Source: Strix aluco (Eukaryota > Chordata > Aves > Strigiformes > Strigidae). Taken from it: 64,000 nt of DNA. The stretch lies in assembly GCF_031877795.1 (NCBI RefSeq), contig NC_133931.1, positions 135,818,621-135,882,620 on the forward strand, given 5' to 3'. The translations under genes were made by a program, and so were the position numbers. Shown in pieces: positions 61,570 to 64,000 of the stretch; the first letter of the stretch is position 1; each line of letters opens with the position of its first letter. The notes under the pieces were generated by a model. It had not been told where the DNA came from and did no database searches. It saw only the letters and a program-made list of their open reading frames with translations.

Positions 61570-64000
61570 TGGGGTAAACTCTTGGCTCAGGGCAGGGTGT
61601 GGGGAAGCACATCCCTCTGGTTCTGCACAGCACTGTGTTTCTCTCCAGTTTCCTTCAACCCTTCAGTATCTTCCCACCAAGGAAGATAGAGACACTTCAG
61701 CACTGTGCTGGGAGCATGCACACACCCAGTCCATGCCAGGAAAAGGACAGATACAAGAATGTCCCCTTAAGTCACTACTGGCAAAAACATGTACATCCTT
61801 TTAAAAGTCCATATTAACTTATAAAACACAGTATATACACAAAGCATCAGAGGACGATCTGAATACAGGGGTTAGAATAAGCATTTGGACAGGATACAAC
61901 TGAAGCCTGTGTTTATGTTTGCAGTAATTACAAGAATAGTTTCTACCTTATCATGAGTTCAAAATGTGAAGTATTAAATTTTCTAGCAATAAAAAATAGA
62001 GTGGAATGTCAGCACAACTCTGAAAATAAGTCACTTAAATGGATCTGCCTAAGAACAAATTAAATATTTTATTTATAGGACTAAAGGCAAAAACAAAAAT
62101 ACCGGCTGTGGATCCAAATCCAAGACAGAATTTTTACCGAAAGTGTAATAACACTGTTTTCCAACAAAGAAAAGATGTCATTAGAAATACTGATGTTAAA
62201 ACTCTTAACAAGCATCAAATGATTTAGAAACAGGCATAAAAAATGGAATGGATAAAGAAATGAAAGGTTTTCCAACACTATTTATAAACTATGCTGTAAA
62301 ACTGTCCCATTTAAAAATTCTAATTAGCTTTTGCTAGGCCAGGAGTCCACCCCTAATGAAGATTCATTAGATTTTCCTAAAAAAAGTAATCTTTCTTCTA
62401 TTATTGATTGTTCCTGTCATGAGTTCAGCTTCCATTAGCAGTTTCTTGTAGTTTTCATATTCACAAACATTTGTACAAGTCAAAAGTCAGTTTTTATTAG
62501 GAAGAAAGCTTAAAGCTACTTTGTTGAAAATAACTGCAAATTTTTAACAGGAGCATTTTCCTTTAATTTTATGAAGAAGTAAACTATACTAGTTAACCTA
62601 AAAATGAGTTACAGAACCTAAACCCAAGATCTTTTTCCCTTCACAGCTACGCTCACCTGTCAGAACCTTAACTTCCACAACCTTTTTCAGCAATGGAAGT
62701 AGTTCGGCAGAGAACAACTAGAATGAATTAAGGACTTTACTGGCTTTTCAAGACTCATTTTTCACATTGAGAAGAGGTAAAAGATAAGACTTAAGCCACA
62801 GATTGTTGGGAAACAGAGATTGCAATGACATAAATCCCATCTCAAGAGTAAAGAAAAAGCAGATGCAAAGTTACACATGAAAACACTCCATGCTAAAGGC
62901 AATCAAGGCACAGAGAGGTAACCTGTAGAATGAAACACCAAGCGCAGCAAGCAGAAGACCATCTAGTTCAAAAAGGGAGCCAGAGAAGCGTGGAGGTCAG
63001 AAATATGGTGCCAGGCAAACAACAGCTGACTCAATGGATGTCACAGACCTAGAAGAGCTTCCTGGACTCTTTCAAATTTCCTCTGTCCCTGTGAAACTGG
63101 CTTTCAAGTAGTTTCTAAGGGCCTGCAATTCATTTCTTGGCTAGGCAAGCTCACTTTCACTGAACACAGTGATCTGAGGTTTGTTTGAATTCCTGCTGTG
63201 TGGAAATCTACTGTACTTTCTAGCAGGTGTGAGAACACTGAGGCTCCTTCAGTTGCAGCTCATTTCCACTTACTAACTACTTTATCTCCGTGGATGAAGC
63301 AAAAGTGACTTTTGTGTTTCCTGGCAGTCTGCTGCTTCAAAGAACCTAATAGTGATTTGTTTATTTCAGAGGAAATGGAGACCAGTCAGTGATGACAGAT
63401 TTATTGGTTAAATGGACATCACAAAAAAATTTTCATGCAGTACAGGCTGGCTCTAACCACACTGTGAGAACTCATAGTAAGGGGGTGATGTGCATTCCAG
63501 AAATCCAGTCCTATTTAATCCACTCCACTCTAATCTGTACATTTATATATCACCCTTCACACAATTTCCGAGAGCTCTGTACAGAAATGTAATAACAACT
63601 GTACTGAAAAATATCCAGGTATATTGATGGCCTACATTTAGTCTTGAAAATACAGCAAAAGCAGCCAGACTGTTGAATATCTCCTGGCAGTAAGTCAGTC
63701 AGTGACAGACAAGAAAAAACTGGGTGCCCAATCTCTTCCAATTAAATCTCAGGGTAGAAGAGAAGTTCTTAGTTCTGGAGAGATGATTCACAACATGGCA
63801 ATAGCTCCTAGTGCTATGGAACAAGATGAAGGAGAATTCTACATGGGAGCAATAAAACATGAAAATTGATATGAAACTTTAGTGGGACCCAATAGAAATT
63901 GTACAATATGGCTGGTCAAACTCAGTCCAACAGGAGAAAAAGGCACAGGGTTTTAAGCATGTGGTAGGTTTGCAATGCATGAAGGTTTACTCAGAGAACT

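Larger units (their letters stand above)
42704..64000 (-). other. MEOX2: MEOX2 intron 1 (partial)
   Basis: This is at least 21.3 kb of the first intron and continues past the right edge. Exon 1, which in this family encodes the N-terminal half with a histidine/glutamine-rich run, was looked for on the minus strand and is not in the window. The sequence is AT-rich and non-coding. Contents seen: an inverted repeat with nuclear-receptor-like half sites (44717-44734), a weak amniote-repeat-like stretch with TCTAAGTCTC/GGCATCC motifs near 45640-45690, a 22-bp palindrome (47299-47320), two short tandem duplications (48650-48694, 49266-49321), (AC)9 (52384-52401), a T19 run (51925-51943), a POU/SOX-like motif cluster (57618-57647) and an 18-bp E-box-containing inverted repeat (61552-61569). 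A GC-richer stretch at 61.5-61.8 kb has open frames on both strands but no domain. Confidence 0.88.

Noticed and set aside
1..64000. CRISPR arrays, tRNA or rRNA genes, proviruses, prokaryotic operons
   Set aside because: No regularly spaced direct repeats, cloverleaf genes, retroviral coding blocks or dense coding were seen. The spliced exons and AT-rich introns show vertebrate nuclear DNA.

Overview
The window is vertebrate nuclear DNA, most likely from a bird. It holds parts of two neighbouring protein-coding genes, both read on the minus strand: the 5' end of AGMO (alkylglycerol monooxygenase) and the 3' two thirds of MEOX2 (mesenchyme homeobox 2, also called GAX/MOX2). Both were identified by reading the exons and their splice sites directly. 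The AGMO-MEOX2 neighbourhood in this orientation is known from other amniotes. The avian call is an inference. It rests on only about 19 kb between the genes, the near absence of recognisable young interspersed repeats, and the presence of very old amniote repeat fossils. A non-avian reptile is not excluded.

Layout from low to high coordinates: AGMO intron 2, partial (1-2865); AGMO coding exon 2 (2866-2996); AGMO intron 1 (2997-9396); AGMO coding exon 1 (9397-9513) inside a CpG-rich promoter region (about 9280-9685); about 18.7 kb intergenic DNA; the MEOX2 3' UTR (about 28372-29460), which ends at an AATAAA signal; MEOX2 exon 3 (29461-29685), with recognition helix, C-terminal tail and stop; MEOX2 intron 2 (29686-42530); MEOX2 exon 2 (42531-42703), with homeodomain helices 1 and 2; and MEOX2 intron 1, which runs off the right edge. 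MEOX2 exon 1 and its promoter lie beyond 64000. AGMO exons 3 onward, with the catalytic histidines, lie before position 1.

The two genes are not known to act together. AGMO is an ER membrane enzyme that cleaves ether lipids. MEOX2 is a homeodomain transcription factor of somites, limb muscle and vascular cells. Everything else is intronic or intergenic, AT-rich DNA with simple repeats, a few decayed amniote SINE/LINE pieces, some perfect palindromes, two G-quadruplex-type tracts and possible regulatory motifs. No tRNA, rRNA, CRISPR array, intact transposon, provirus or further gene was recognised, and no evidence of an undescribed system was found. The most useful second-look items are candidate post-transcriptional sites in the MEOX2 3' UTR, a POU/SOX-like motif cluster in MEOX2 intron 1, and a GC-rich patch at 16.4-16.9 kb with decayed coding-like sequence.
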